From positions 17,997 to 81,996 of the forward strand of contig NZ_FTPD01000027.1 of assembly GCF_900156895.1 (NCBI RefSeq): 64,000 nucleotides of DNA, in the 5' to 3' direction. The DNA is from Mesorhizobium prunaredense. GTDB taxonomy: Bacteria; Pseudomonadota; Alphaproteobacteria; Rhizobiales; Rhizobiaceae. The notes under the pieces were generated by a model, which saw nothing but the letters and a program-made list of their open reading frames with translations, did not search any database and was not told where the DNA came from. Shown piece after piece: positions 8,303-16,828 of this stretch. How positions within the stretch are numbered: position 1 is the first letter of the stretch; each line of letters opens with the position of its first letter. Both the position numbers and the translations under genes were made by a program.

Positions 8303-8319
8303 ATCTGGTTCGACCAGAT
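8303..8319. promoter_or_regulatory. GntR-type operator-like palindrome, TCG-spacer copy
   Basis: ATCTGGT-TCG-ACCAGAT is a perfect 7-bp-arm inverted repeat. Its core CTGGTTCGACCA is repeated exactly in the promoter region of the sugar-acid cluster (24137-24148). It lies 338 bases before the binding-protein start. Confidence 0.6.
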
Positions 8320-8480
8320 GGGGATGCCCACTACCGACAATAGCCGATGTGCCGTAGCGCGAACAAGGGCCTTGCGTATCAACGAGTAGGAAAATTTAAG
8401 AAAAACAGACAGATGTTGCTGGAATCTGCTTGTCTGAGGCCCTGCCATCGTCCAAGAAAGAGCTTGACGTGCGTCCGAAA

Positions 8481-8494
8481 TTGGTAATACCAGA
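8481..8494. promoter_or_regulatory. GntR-type operator-like palindrome, AAT-spacer copy
   Basis: TTGGTAATACCAGA contains the perfect core TGGT-AAT-ACCA. The same 14 bases recur at 24317-24330. It lies 163 bases before the importer's first gene, a plausible place for a repressor or activator site. Confidence 0.6.
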
Positions 8495-8656
8495 TCAGGA
8501 CAATATAGCGGGTCGAAAGTGAGGGCTGCGATCCATTTCCGGCTGGGCGAGGAGGCTCAAAAACTGGAACGGCGCCATCACTGAAGGAACTACCAGGGCC
8601 GGCCTCATCGCCGGCTCGGATGATACGGTAGAATGCGCACAAGGGAGGAAATCATC

Positions 8657-9973
8657 ATGCGCAAGACAATGACCAGCATGCTTGCTGGTGTCGGCTTAGT
8701 GCTCGCCTGCGGAACGTCCGTCTACGCGCAGGATAAGGAACTCACCATATTCTGGGCTGAGTGGGATCCGGCGAACTATTTGCAGGAACTCGTCAACCTT
8801 TACGAGGCCGAGAGCGGCGTGAAGGTCACGGTCGAGACGACGCCGTGGGGGGATTTCCAGACCAAGGCGTTCACCGAATTCAACGCCAAGGGCAGCGCCT
8901 ACGACATGGTCGTCGGCGACTCGCAGTGGATCGGCGCGGCCTCCGAGGCCGGTCACTATGTCGACCTCACCGACTTCTTCAACAAGCACAATCTGAAGGA
9001 AGTGATGGCGCCGGCGACGGTGAAATACTACGCCGAATATCCGTCCAACTCTGGCAAATACTGGTCGATCCCGGCCGAGGGCGACGCGGTCGGCTGGTCC
9101 TATCGCAAGGACTGGTTCGAAGACCCGAAGGAGATGGAAGCCTTCAAAGCCAAGTACGGCTACGATCTCGGCGTGCCGAAGGACTGGAAGCAGCTGCGCG
9201 ACATCGCCGAATTCTTCCACCGTCCCGACGAAAAGCGCTACGGCGTCGCCATCTACACCGATAACTCCTACGATGCTCTGGTGATGGGCGTCGAGAACTC
9301 CATCTTCTCCTTCGGCGGCGAGCTTGGCGACTATGCCACTTACAAGGTCGACGGGATCATCAACTCCGAGCAGAACGTCAAGGCGCTCGAGGCCTACAAG
9401 GAGCTCTATTCCTTCACCCCTCCTGGTTGGGCCAAGGCGTTCTTCATCGAGGACAACCAGGCGATCACCGAGAACCTGGCGGCGATGAGCATGAACTACT
9501 TCGCTTTCTTCCCAGCGCTGATCAACGAAGCCTCCAATCCGAATGCCAAGGCCACCGGCTTCTTCGCCAACCCTCCAGGACCGAATGGCGACCAGTTCGC
9601 CGCGCTCGGCGGCCAGGGCATCTCCGTCGTCTCCTATTCGCAGAATCAGGAAGAGGCGATGAAGTTCCTGGAATGGTTCATCAAGGACGAGACCCAGAAG
9701 AAATGGGCGGAACTCGGCGGTTACACGGCAAGCGCCAAGGTGCTCGAGTCGCCTGAATTCCAGAACGCCACGCCTTACAACAAGGCCTTCTACGAAACCA
9801 TGTTCAAGGTGAAGGACTTCTGGGCGACGCCGGAATATGCCGAGCTGCTCATCCAGATGAACCAACGCGTCTATCCGTACATCACCGGCAATCAGGGCAC
9901 GGCCAAGGAAGTGCTCGATGCACTGGCCGCGGACTGGAACGCGACGTTCAAGAAATACAACCGCCTCAAGTAA
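8657..9973 (+). CDS. Sugar-binding periplasmic protein, CUT1-type ABC importer
   Basis: This 438-residue extracellular solute-binding protein (family 1, UgpB/MalE-like) begins at the ATG at 8657, seven bases after a good ribosome site (GGGAGGAA). It has a Sec signal peptide (MRKTMTSMLAGVGLVLACG, with cleavage after VYA-QDKE). The mature protein starts ELTIFWAEWDPANYLQELV, and the hinge-region signature PWGDFQTKAFTEFNAKGSAY is typical. It opens an operon with two permeases, a small membrane protein and two ATPases. The matching operators upstream of this gene and of the 20-28 kb sugar-acid cluster suggest it imports the sugar or polyol those enzymes use. Confidence 0.93.
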   Translation: MRKTMTSMLAGVGLVLACGTSVYAQDKELTIFWAEWDPANYLQELVNLYEAESGVKVTVETTPWGDFQTKAFTEFNAKGSAYDMVVGDSQWIGAASEAGHYVDLTDFFNKHNLKEVMAPATVKYYAEYPSNSGKYWSIPAEGDAVGWSYRKDWFEDPKEMEAFKAKYGYDLGVPKDWKQLRDIAEFFHRPDEKRYGVAIYTDNSYDALVMGVENSIFSFGGELGDYATYKVDGIINSEQNVKALEAYKELYSFTPPGWAKAFFIEDNQAITENLAAMSMNYFAFFPALINEASNPNAKATGFFANPPGPNGDQFAALGGQGISVVSYSQNQEEAMKFLEWFIKDETQKKWAELGGYTASAKVLESPEFQNATPYNKAFYETMFKVKDFWATPEYAELLIQMNQRVYPYITGNQGTAKEVLDALAADWNATFKKYNRLK

Positions 9974-10045
9974 ACGGCGCTAACGCTCGGAGGGGGCGGG
10001 AGCCGCCCCTTCCGTTTTCTTTTCCGGACAAGGAAGGAACGGGCC

Positions 10046-10951
10046 TTGGCCACTGCAGTCATGACCACGCTGGATCCCAACTCGCGCTCCGCCGCCCGCG
10101 GTATGAGCGACCTTACGATCCGCAATCTCTTCATCATTCCGACGATCGTTTTCCTGATCGTCTTCAATATCTTTCCACTGCTCTATTCGCTCGGCTATTC
10201 GTTCACCGACTTTCGCGCGTCGAGCCCCGCGGCGGCCAATTTCGTCGGACTGCAGAATTACCGCGAGTTGCTCAACGACCCGTTCATCTGGTCGAATTTC
10301 GCCATCACCGCCAAATATGTCATCGTCTCCGTGGTCGGCCAGGTCATCGTCGGCTTCGGCGTGGCGTTGCTGCTCAACCGGGATATCCCGTTGAAGGGCC
10401 TGCTGACGACACTGCTGCTGTTGCCGATGATGCTGTCGATGGCTGTCGTCGGCCTGTTCTGGAAACTGCTCTACGATCCGTCCTTCGGCATCATCAACTA
10501 TACGCTCGGCCTCGGCTCCTTCGAGTGGCTGTCCAACCCCGACATGGCGCTCTACGCAGTTGCCATCACCGACATCTGGATGTGGTCGCCCTTCGTCATG
10601 CTGCTGTCGCTCGCCGGCCTGTCGGCGGTGCCGAAGCACCTCTACGAGGCGGCCGCGATCGACCGCGCCGGCTCGTTCTATACGTTCTTTCGCATTACGC
10701 TGCCCTTGGTCGCGCCGATCCTGATGATCGCGATCATCTTTCGCACCATGGAGGCGTTCAAGACCTTCGATCTTGCCTACATCCTGACCAGCCAGCCGAC
10801 CACCGAGGTGATCTCGATCCGGCTCTACAAGATGGCGTTCCAGGAATGGCAGACCGGGCGCTCCTGCGCGCTCGCCTACATCGTGCTGATCATGATCCTG
10901 GCGATCACCAACATCTACGTCAAATACCTGAACAAGGTGAAGGAGCGCTAG
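10046..10951 (+). CDS. Sugar ABC transporter permease, MalF/UgpA type
   Basis: This is a 301-residue inner-membrane permease with six predicted helices. I use the TTG start at 10046 because AAGGAAGG lies eight bases before it; an ATG at 10061 is the alternative. The first helix is at about residues 25-47 (NLFIIPTIVFLIVFNIFPLL). The permease signature occurs at YEAAAIDRAGSFYTFFRITLPLVAP, the EAA loop that docks on the ATPase. It lies 72 bases after the binding-protein gene and two bases before the second permease. As usual for this class, the sugar cannot be inferred from the permease. Confidence 0.93.
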   Translation: MATAVMTTLDPNSRSAARGMSDLTIRNLFIIPTIVFLIVFNIFPLLYSLGYSFTDFRASSPAAANFVGLQNYRELLNDPFIWSNFAITAKYVIVSVVGQVIVGFGVALLLNRDIPLKGLLTTLLLLPMMLSMAVVGLFWKLLYDPSFGIINYTLGLGSFEWLSNPDMALYAVAITDIWMWSPFVMLLSLAGLSAVPKHLYEAAAIDRAGSFYTFFRITLPLVAPILMIAIIFRTMEAFKTFDLAYILTSQPTTEVISIRLYKMAFQEWQTGRSCALAYIVLIMILAITNIYVKYLNKVKER

Positions 10952-10952
10952 C

Positions 10953-11912
10953 ATGGCCGCTGTCACCACCTCTGCCGAGCGTTCGCTCAACAAGCTCGCC
11001 ATCGTCGGCGTGCTGATCGTCACGATTATCTTCCTGGCGCCGATCTACTGGATAGCCTCGACGGCGTTCAAGCCGCGCAACCTCGCCACCACCATCCCGC
11101 CGACGGTGGTGTTCCAGCCGGAGATATCGCCCTTCGTCAAGCTGTTCACCAAGCGCTCGCAACTGCGCACAGCGCCGACGCCGGAACAATACGCCGCCGC
11201 TCCGTGGTGGGAGCGGCTGGTGTTTGACGGCGGCGAGAAGGTGGTGCGCTCGGGCAGGGGCGAGGTGCAGTGGTCCGGTTATCCGAGCCGCTTCATGAAT
11301 TCGCTGATCGTGGCCATCACCTCGACGATCCTCGCCGTCGGCATGGGCACTTTCACCGCTTACGGGTTTTCCCGCTTCAAGATAAAGGGGGAACAGGACC
11401 TGCTCTTCTTCATCCTGTCGACGCGCATGCTGCCGCCGGTGGTGGTGGCGATCCCGATGTTCCTTATGTATCGGGTCGTTGGCCTCAACGACACCCATTG
11501 GGGCCTGATCATCCTCTATACCGCCTTCAACCTCAGCTTCTCTGTATGGCTGATGAAGGGGTTCATGGACGAAATTCCGAAGGAGTACGAGGAGGCGGCG
11601 CTTGTCGACGGCTATACGCGCATGGAGGCCTTCTTCAAGATCGTGCTGCCGGAGGCGGCCACCGGCATCGCCGCCACCGCCGTGTTCTGCTTCATCACCG
11701 CGTGGAACGAATATGCCTTCGCGCTGATCATGACCAACCGGCGTGCCCAGACCGCGCCGCCGTTCATTCCAAGCCAGGTCGGTTCCGGCCTGCCGGACTG
11801 GACGGTCATCGCCGCCGGCACCTTCCTGTTCCTGCTGCCGGTCGCGATCTTCACCTTCCTGTTGCGCAACCACCTCCTGCGCGGCATGTCCTTCGGAGCG
11901 ATCCGCAAATGA
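10953..11912 (+). CDS. Sugar ABC transporter permease, MalG type, with a long first periplasmic loop
   Basis: This 319-residue permease partners the preceding one. Helix 1 is at about residues 17-37. A hydrophilic stretch of about 60 residues then follows (around 45-105, containing KRSQLRTAPTPEQYAAAPWW) before helix 2, longer than in common MalG proteins. The EAA loop is clear as YEEAALVDGYTRMEAFFKIVLPEAA, and the C-terminus RGMSFGAIRK is typical. The stop overlaps the start of a 69-residue membrane protein by four bases (ATGA), so the two are translationally coupled. Confidence 0.92.
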   Translation: MAAVTTSAERSLNKLAIVGVLIVTIIFLAPIYWIASTAFKPRNLATTIPPTVVFQPEISPFVKLFTKRSQLRTAPTPEQYAAAPWWERLVFDGGEKVVRSGRGEVQWSGYPSRFMNSLIVAITSTILAVGMGTFTAYGFSRFKIKGEQDLLFFILSTRMLPPVVVAIPMFLMYRVVGLNDTHWGLIILYTAFNLSFSVWLMKGFMDEIPKEYEEAALVDGYTRMEAFFKIVLPEAATGIAATAVFCFITAWNEYAFALIMTNRRAQTAPPFIPSQVGSGLPDWTVIAAGTFLFLLPVAIFTFLLRNHLLRGMSFGAIRK

Positions 11913-12118
11913 TCCGCCATGCTACAATCCAGCGCACGGCCGAGATCGTGATGGTGCTCGGCATCATCGCGCTCTGCCAGCCGTGGAATTTCTTCCTGCA
12001 CCGCTACGGCCTGACGATCATCATCGTCGGGCTGCTGACGTTCATGATCACCGGCTGGGTCGGTCCAAGGCAGGAGCCGCAGGCGACCGGCGCGCCGGAA
12101 AAAGAAGGTCACGCATGA
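11909..12118 (+). CDS. Small two-helix membrane protein in the sugar importer operon
   Basis: This 69-residue protein starts at the ATG at 11909, overlapping the upstream permease stop by four bases, and its own stop overlaps the next ATPase start by four. It has two hydrophobic stretches: about residues 12-30 (EIVMVLGIIALCQPWNFFL) and 34-50 (GLTIIIVGLLTFMITGW). A short charged cytoplasmic tail follows. It has no signal peptide or known motif. Coupling on both sides shows that it is translated with the transporter, so it may be an accessory subunit of the permease complex. I do not recognise a named family. Confidence 0.75.
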   Translation: MIRHATIQRTAEIVMVLGIIALCQPWNFFLHRYGLTIIIVGLLTFMITGWVGPRQEPQATGAPEKEGHA

Positions 12119-13224
12119 CCCAGATCGAGCTTCGTGGCGTCCAGAAATTCTTTGGCGCCGTCCAGGTCATCAAGGACCTCAATCTCCAGATCGACGACAA
12201 CGAGTTCATCGTGCTGCTCGGCCAGTCGGGCTGCGGCAAGACGACGACGCTTCGCGCCATCGCCGGCCTGGAGACGATCGACGGCGGCGATGTCCTCATC
12301 GACGGCAAGCCGGTCCAGCATCTCAAGGCTGCCGACCGCGACATCGCCATGGTGTTCCAGTCGTTCTCGCTCTATCCGCATATGAGCGTCTACGAGAACA
12401 TCGCTTTTCCGTTGCGCGCCATGCGCAAGAGCAGGGCGGAGATCGACGGCGAGGTGCGCTCGGTCGCCAAAGTGCTGCAGATCACCGACCTGCTCGGCAA
12501 GAAGCCGTCGGCGCTGTCGGGTGGCGACATGCAGCGCGTGGCGATCGGCCGGGCGCTGGTGCGGCGGCCAAAGGCGATGCTGATGGACGAGCCGATCGGC
12601 GCGCTCGACGCCAAGCTGCGCGAGGAGATGCGGGCCGAGATCAAGCGGCTGCATATCAAGCAGGGCTCGACCACCATCTACGTCACCCACGACCAGATCG
12701 AGGCGATGAGCCTTGCCGACCGCATCGTCATCATGCATGAGGGCGTTCTGCAGCAGGTAGGCAGCCCATCGGAAGTGTATACGCACCCGGCCAATCTGTT
12801 CGTCGCGCAATTCGTTGGCTCGCCGGTGATGAACGTCGCCAACGCGGCGGTGACGATGAACGGCTCCGGCGCCAGGGTCACCGTCGACGGGGCCGCGGAA
12901 GGGTTCGTTTTCCCGGCCGAACTGGTCGGCCAGCTCGACGCCGCAAACGTCGGGCAGGACCGCCTTGCGCTCGGCATCCGCCCCGAAGGCGTGATGGTCT
13001 CGCGCGAGCCGGCGGACGGTTACCTGCCGGTCGAGGCGCACATCATCGAACCGCTTGGCTCCTACGATATCGTCGACCTCAAGGTCGGGACACAGATGTT
13101 GCGCGCCCGAACCCGTTCCGGTTTCGTCGGCAAGCCGGGGGTCCAGGTCTTCGCCAGGCTCGACCCGGCGCAGGCGCACTTCTTCGACACGGCAAGCGGC
13201 AATTCGCTGGGGGTGAGACTCTGA
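12115..13224 (+). CDS. Sugar ABC transporter ATP-binding protein, UgpC/MalK type (first copy)
   Basis: This 369-residue ATPase begins at the ATG at 12115; the longer in-frame reading to 11743 is out-of-frame permease sequence. It has Walker A GQSGCGKTTTLRAIAGLE (about 37-54), Q-loop FQSFSLYPHMSVYENIAFPL, an ABC signature that is LSGGDMQRVAIGRAL rather than LSGGQ, Walker B AMLMDEPIGALDAKLRE and the switch histidine in YVTHDQIEAMSLAD. The C-terminal third is the regulatory OB-fold (TOBE) domain of MalK-type proteins, with GIRPEGVMV. It probably pairs with the second ATPase, which it overlaps by one base. Confidence 0.93.
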   Translation: MTQIELRGVQKFFGAVQVIKDLNLQIDDNEFIVLLGQSGCGKTTTLRAIAGLETIDGGDVLIDGKPVQHLKAADRDIAMVFQSFSLYPHMSVYENIAFPLRAMRKSRAEIDGEVRSVAKVLQITDLLGKKPSALSGGDMQRVAIGRALVRRPKAMLMDEPIGALDAKLREEMRAEIKRLHIKQGSTTIYVTHDQIEAMSLADRIVIMHEGVLQQVGSPSEVYTHPANLFVAQFVGSPVMNVANAAVTMNGSGARVTVDGAAEGFVFPAELVGQLDAANVGQDRLALGIRPEGVMVSREPADGYLPVEAHIIEPLGSYDIVDLKVGTQMLRARTRSGFVGKPGVQVFARLDPAQAHFFDTASGNSLGVRL

Positions 13225-14309
13225 TGGCCCATATCCAGCTCAAGAATATCTCGAAGGCATTCGGCAATCACGCCGCATTGACCGGGCTCAATCTCGACAT
13301 TGCCGACGGCGAGTTCTTCGTGCTGCTCGGCGAGACCGGCGCCGGCAAGACGACGACGCTGCGCATGATTGCCGGCCTGGAAAAGCCGGACCAGGGGCAG
13401 ATACTCATCGACGGCGCTGATGTCGCTGACTGGGGTGCGGCCGAGCGCGACGTGGCGCTGGTTCTGCAGCAATACTCGCTCTATCCGCGCTATACGGTGC
13501 GCGAGAATCTCGAATTCCCGCTGAAGCCGAAAATCCGCCGCATCGAGCCCGACGAGATCAAGACGCGCGTCGATCGCGTTGCCAAGACCTTGCGTATCGA
13601 GCATCTGCTCGACCGCAAGACGGATCGCCTCTCTGGCGGCGAGATGCAGCGCGTCTCGATTGGTCGCGCCATCGTCAGGAAGCCGCGCGTATTCCTGATG
13701 GATGAGCCGCTGTCGGCGCTCGACGCCAAGTTGCGCGAGGCGCTGCGCACCGAGCTGAAGAACATCCAAATGAACCTTGGTCAGACCTTCCTGTTCGTCA
13801 CGCACGATCAAATCGAGGCGATGTCGATGGGCGACAAGGTTGGCGTGCTCAATCATGGCCGCATCGTCCAGACCGGCACGCCCTATGAGATCTACAACAA
13901 TCCGCGCGACACCTATGTGGCGAGCTTCGTCGGCTCGCCGCCGATGAACCTCATCGACGGCAAGCTCGTCAACGGCCGCGCGGTGATGGCACCGCTGAAT
14001 TTCGAACTGCCTTTTGCGGGGGCGGCCAGGACGAGCGGCGAGACCGACGGTCGCCCGCTCGTATTCGGTATTCGTCCCGAGGATCTCTATCTCGAGAGCG
14101 GGGCGCCGGTGGAAGCGCGCGTCCACGATGTCGAGAACCATGGCGTCGAAAAGATCCTTACCCTGCGGGTCGGCGACGCCATGCTGCGGGCCACGGTGCC
14201 GGCCAGAACCGATGTCGAGATCGAGCAGCCGGTGCGCTTTGCCTGGGATCCGGACAAGGTGGTGCTGTTCGACAAGGGTACCGGGATAAGCCTCCGTCAC
14301 GCAGGCTAA
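13224..14309 (+). CDS. Sugar ABC transporter ATP-binding protein, UgpC/MalK type (second copy)
   Basis: This 361-residue ATPase starts at the ATG that shares a base with the preceding stop (TGATG at 13222-13226). Walker A is atypical by one residue (GETGAGKTTTLRMIAGLE, with GETGAGKT replacing GxSGCGKS). The signature is LSGGEMQRVSIGRAI, Walker B VFLMDEPLSALDAKLRE, and the switch histidine is in FVTHDQIEAMSMGD. A TOBE domain follows with GIRPEDLYLE. Two adjacent but different ATPases, both lacking the exact LSGGQ, suggest the importer runs with a heterodimeric nucleotide-binding pair. Confidence 0.93.
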   Translation: MAHIQLKNISKAFGNHAALTGLNLDIADGEFFVLLGETGAGKTTTLRMIAGLEKPDQGQILIDGADVADWGAAERDVALVLQQYSLYPRYTVRENLEFPLKPKIRRIEPDEIKTRVDRVAKTLRIEHLLDRKTDRLSGGEMQRVSIGRAIVRKPRVFLMDEPLSALDAKLREALRTELKNIQMNLGQTFLFVTHDQIEAMSMGDKVGVLNHGRIVQTGTPYEIYNNPRDTYVASFVGSPPMNLIDGKLVNGRAVMAPLNFELPFAGAARTSGETDGRPLVFGIRPEDLYLESGAPVEARVHDVENHGVEKILTLRVGDAMLRATVPARTDVEIEQPVRFAWDPDKVVLFDKGTGISLRHAG

Positions 14310-14353
14310 AGCGCGTCGCGCAAAAATGCGCGTCGGTTGGGCGGGAGGATGCT

Positions 14354-14393
14354 AGAGCGGGACGCGTTCAAACTGAACGAGGCATCCCGCTCT
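14354..14393. repeat. Hairpin repeat in the gap after the sugar importer operon
   Basis: AGAGCGGGACGC (14354-14365) pairs with GCATCCCGCTCT (14382-14393), with one G-T wobble. An inner GTTCA/TGAAC stem extends the hairpin. It sits between the importer operon and the convergent AraC gene and probably ends transcription in both directions. I associate this form with a dispersed rhizobial repeat, but copy number needs a genome search. Confidence 0.65.
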
Positions 14394-14481
14394 ATCTATT
14401 TGTTTTAGCCGCATTTCTGCGACGCCAAGTGATTCCACTTGCTGCAAAATGCTCTCGCGGCTTGAAGCCTGTGGCCAGGGT

Positions 14482-15453
14482 TTAGCCGGCTTGGCGGGTT
14501 TCAGCCTGTTCCTCGGCCCGGAAATGGCTGGGAGCCGATCCGATGACGCGCTTGAACGCCCGACTGAACGACGCGTCGGATTCATAGCGGAGGCGTGCGG
14601 CGACGACGGAAATCTTCAAGCGGTCGCGGACCAGCCATTGCCGTGCCTGGTGCATTCTCACCTGGGTGACATATTTGGCCGGCGTTTCGCCGACGATCGT
14701 CGCGAAGCGCTCGGCGAAGCCCGACCGCGAGGCGCCCATCATCCTGGCCAGGGTCTCCACCGTCCAGTCGCGGTGCGGTTCGAGGTGGATCGCGGCCAGC
14801 ACGCGCCCGATCTCGCGATCTCTCACCGCGGCAATCCATCCGGACGAGTCGCCGCAGCCGCGCTCGACCCATGAGCGGATGACGGTGGCGGCCAGCACAT
14901 CGGCAAGCCGTGCCAGAATGCCGCCGGAGCCGACGCGTTCCATCGTCACTTCGCGTGCCATGGCCTCCAGCAGATGCGGGATACCAGGTTCATAGGCTTC
15001 CAACTCGTGCGCGCGCATTACGTCCGGCATCATGCCGAGCAATGGGTGCAAACCGTCGAGATTGAAATACATGCTGCCAAAAAACAGCAGCGTCCCCGGC
15101 CGGCAACCTTCATTGGACATGCAGTAAACGTTCTTGCAGATCTCGGCGACCTCGTAGCCCTGGATCGGCGAAGCCTCGGTGCCCGGCTCGCTCGCCAGGA
15201 CGTGTGCGGCACCGCGCGGAAGCAGCACCGCGTCGCCCGCCTTGAGTTCCACCCATTCGCCGGACGGCTGCAGCAGCCAGCATCCCGTGCGGCCGATGAA
15301 ATGAAACCGCGCCGCCGTCTGGGCCGGAAACTGGAGACCCCAGGGCTCCTGCATTTCACAGCGGCCGTATTCGACGCCGTCGAGCCTTAACCCGCGCAAT
15401 ATGTCTGTCAGCGGATCGCCGGTGACCGGAACTTTGGACGAATGGTCAAGCAT
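14482..15453 (-). CDS. AraC-family transcriptional regulator with N-terminal cupin
   Basis: This 323-residue regulator starts at the ATG at 15453 (MLDHSSKVPVTGDPL); an in-frame ATG at 15489 would add 12 residues. An N-terminal cupin-type sensing domain (about 10-190, with LQPSGEWVELKAGDAVLLPRG) is followed by a double helix-turn-helix AraC domain (about 215-315). This shows DWTVETLARMMGASRSGFAERF, where the second helix reads SRSGFAERF, and the closing signature ARLRYESDASFSRAFKRVIG. It is divergent from an MFS exporter, with two 18-bp direct repeats between them, so it most likely controls that exporter. Confidence 0.9.
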   Translation of the reverse strand: MLDHSSKVPVTGDPLTDILRGLRLDGVEYGRCEMQEPWGLQFPAQTAARFHFIGRTGCWLLQPSGEWVELKAGDAVLLPRGAAHVLASEPGTEASPIQGYEVAEICKNVYCMSNEGCRPGTLLFFGSMYFNLDGLHPLLGMMPDVMRAHELEAYEPGIPHLLEAMAREVTMERVGSGGILARLADVLAATVIRSWVERGCGDSSGWIAAVRDREIGRVLAAIHLEPHRDWTVETLARMMGASRSGFAERFATIVGETPAKYVTQVRMHQARQWLVRDRLKISVVAARLRYESDASFSRAFKRVIGSAPSHFRAEEQAETRQAG

Positions 15454-15494
15454 GACGGTGTTTCTAGCATGGAACCTCCAGGCGGTCACTCCCT

Positions 15495-15530
15495 ATGTTG
15501 CACTGCAGCCAGATGTTGCGCTGCAACCAG
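15495..15530. promoter_or_regulatory. Tandem 18-bp direct repeats, candidate AraC-family sites
   Basis: ATGTTGCACTGCAGCCAG (15495-15512) is followed directly by ATGTTGCGCTGCAACCAG (15513-15530), differing at two positions. AraC-type regulators typically bind adjacent direct half-sites of this length. The repeats lie between the divergent AraC and MFS start codons, 16 bases before the latter. Confidence 0.6.
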
Positions 15531-15545
15531 ATCGGAGATCCCACC

Positions 15546-16757
15546 ATGACCGAACCCGCGACAGGCGTCATCGACGCCGTTCTCGATCCCGCGGAAACCG
15601 ACGAACGAGCCGAGCCGGCGTGGGGAGCGGTCGTCTCCCTCGCGCTCGGTGTGTTTGGGCTGGTGACCGCGGAATTCCTGCCTGCCAGCCTGCTGACGCC
15701 GCTGGCGCAGGATCTCGGTGTGACCGAAGGCACCGCCGGCCAAGCGGTGACGGCAACCGCCGTTGCCGGCGCGATAGCCGCTCCGACCATGGCCATCGTC
15801 ACCAAACGGCTGGACCGCAGGCTCGTCATGTGGGGACTGACCGTGCTGCTGATCCTGTCGAACCTCTTGGCGGCGTTTGCGTCCTCGCTTCCCGTTCTTC
15901 TGATCGCCCGCATCATGCTCGGGATCAGCCTCGGCGGCTTCTGGTCGATGTCGGCGGCCATGGCGATGCGGCTTGTCCCGATGCGGCTGATGCCACGCGC
16001 CATGTCGATCATCCTCACCGGCGTTTCGGTGGCGACCGTCTGCGCGGCCCCGGTCGGCGCCTATGTCGGTGACATCTGGGGATGGCGAACGGCCTTCATG
16101 ATCGCAGCTGTTGTCGGCGCCCTGGCGCTGCTCGTGCAGATCGCCACCCTTCCGAAGCTGCCGCCGGCGGGCGTGGCAAGCTTTCGGACCCTGTTTGAAG
16201 TGCTGAAGCGGCCGATGATCAGGGTTGCGCTTCTGGTGGTCGTGCTGGTCGCCTCGGGACACTTTGCCGGCTTCACCTATGTCCGCCCGTTTCTTGAGAA
16301 GGTGCCCGCGCTGGACATCGAGACGATCTCGCTTGTGCTGCTCGCCTACGGTATCGGTGGCTTCTTCGGCAATTTTGCCGGCGGGTTCATGGCCGAACGC
16401 AGCCTCAAAACCGCGGTGGGGCTTGCGCCGCTGCTGATTGCGGTCGCAGCACTTCTGCTGCTGACCATCGGCGCCTCGCCCGCGGTGGCGGCGATAGCGG
16501 TTGCCGCCTGGGGTTTTGCCTTTGGCGCGGTGCCGGTCGGGCTGCAGACCTGGCTGGTGCGAGCCGCTCCCGACCAGGCTGAAAGCGCCGGCGGGCTGAT
16601 GGTCGCCACGTTCCAGGTGGCCATCGCACTGGGCGCTGTTTTCGGCGGCCTGCTGGTCGACAATGCCGGCGTTGCCAGCGCGTTCGCCTATTGCGGGATC
16701 GCGACGTCGCTGGCGGCCTTGGCGGCGTTCCTGCTCGGCCCAAGGAGCGCAACCTAA
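15546..16757 (+). CDS. MFS transporter, drug or sugar efflux type (AraJ/YdhP-like)
   Basis: This 403-residue major facilitator protein has twelve predicted helices. The ATG at 15546 (MTEPATGVIDAV) is preferred over 15495, which lies within the direct repeats. The first helix contains GVFGLVTAEFLPASLLTPLAQDLGV, the pattern of the arabinose-efflux/purine-efflux (AraJ-type) subgroup. LMLGISLGGFWSMSAAMAMRLV-type sequence follows in helix 4. Members export sugars, nucleosides or drugs using the proton gradient. It is divergent from and probably regulated by the adjacent AraC protein. The substrate is unknown. Confidence 0.9.
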   Translation: MTEPATGVIDAVLDPAETDERAEPAWGAVVSLALGVFGLVTAEFLPASLLTPLAQDLGVTEGTAGQAVTATAVAGAIAAPTMAIVTKRLDRRLVMWGLTVLLILSNLLAAFASSLPVLLIARIMLGISLGGFWSMSAAMAMRLVPMRLMPRAMSIILTGVSVATVCAAPVGAYVGDIWGWRTAFMIAAVVGALALLVQIATLPKLPPAGVASFRTLFEVLKRPMIRVALLVVVLVASGHFAGFTYVRPFLEKVPALDIETISLVLLAYGIGGFFGNFAGGFMAERSLKTAVGLAPLLIAVAALLLLTIGASPAVAAIAVAAWGFAFGAVPVGLQTWLVRAAPDQAESAGGLMVATFQVAIALGAVFGGLLVDNAGVASAFAYCGIATSLAALAAFLLGPRSAT

Positions 16758-16799
16758 GCCATCCGTAGGTGCGTCCCGCGTAGGACGCCTCCAAGAACT

Positions 16800-16828
16800 G
16801 GCCCGAAATCGGTTATGGTTTTCGGGCC
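16800..16828. terminator. Bidirectional hairpin between convergent MFS and TetR genes
   Basis: GGCCCGAAA (16800-16808) pairs perfectly with TTTCGGGCC (16820-16828) around an 11-base loop. The hairpin spans the stop codon of the minus-strand TetR gene and follows the MFS stop by about 40 bases. It lacks a long T tract. Confidence 0.55.

Larger units (their letters stand above)
8298..8656. other. Regulatory intergenic region before the sugar importer
   Basis: This 359-base stretch has no credible gene. It holds two operator-like palindromes listed separately, and ends with a strong ribosome site (AAGGGAGGAAATC) before the ATG at 8657. A possible 87-residue minus-strand frame here has no recognisable features and is not annotated. 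Confidence 0.6.

Noticed and set aside
8379..8642. A possible 87-residue minus-strand gene before the sugar importer
   Set aside because: It has no motif, crosses an operator-like palindrome and runs against the importer's promoter.
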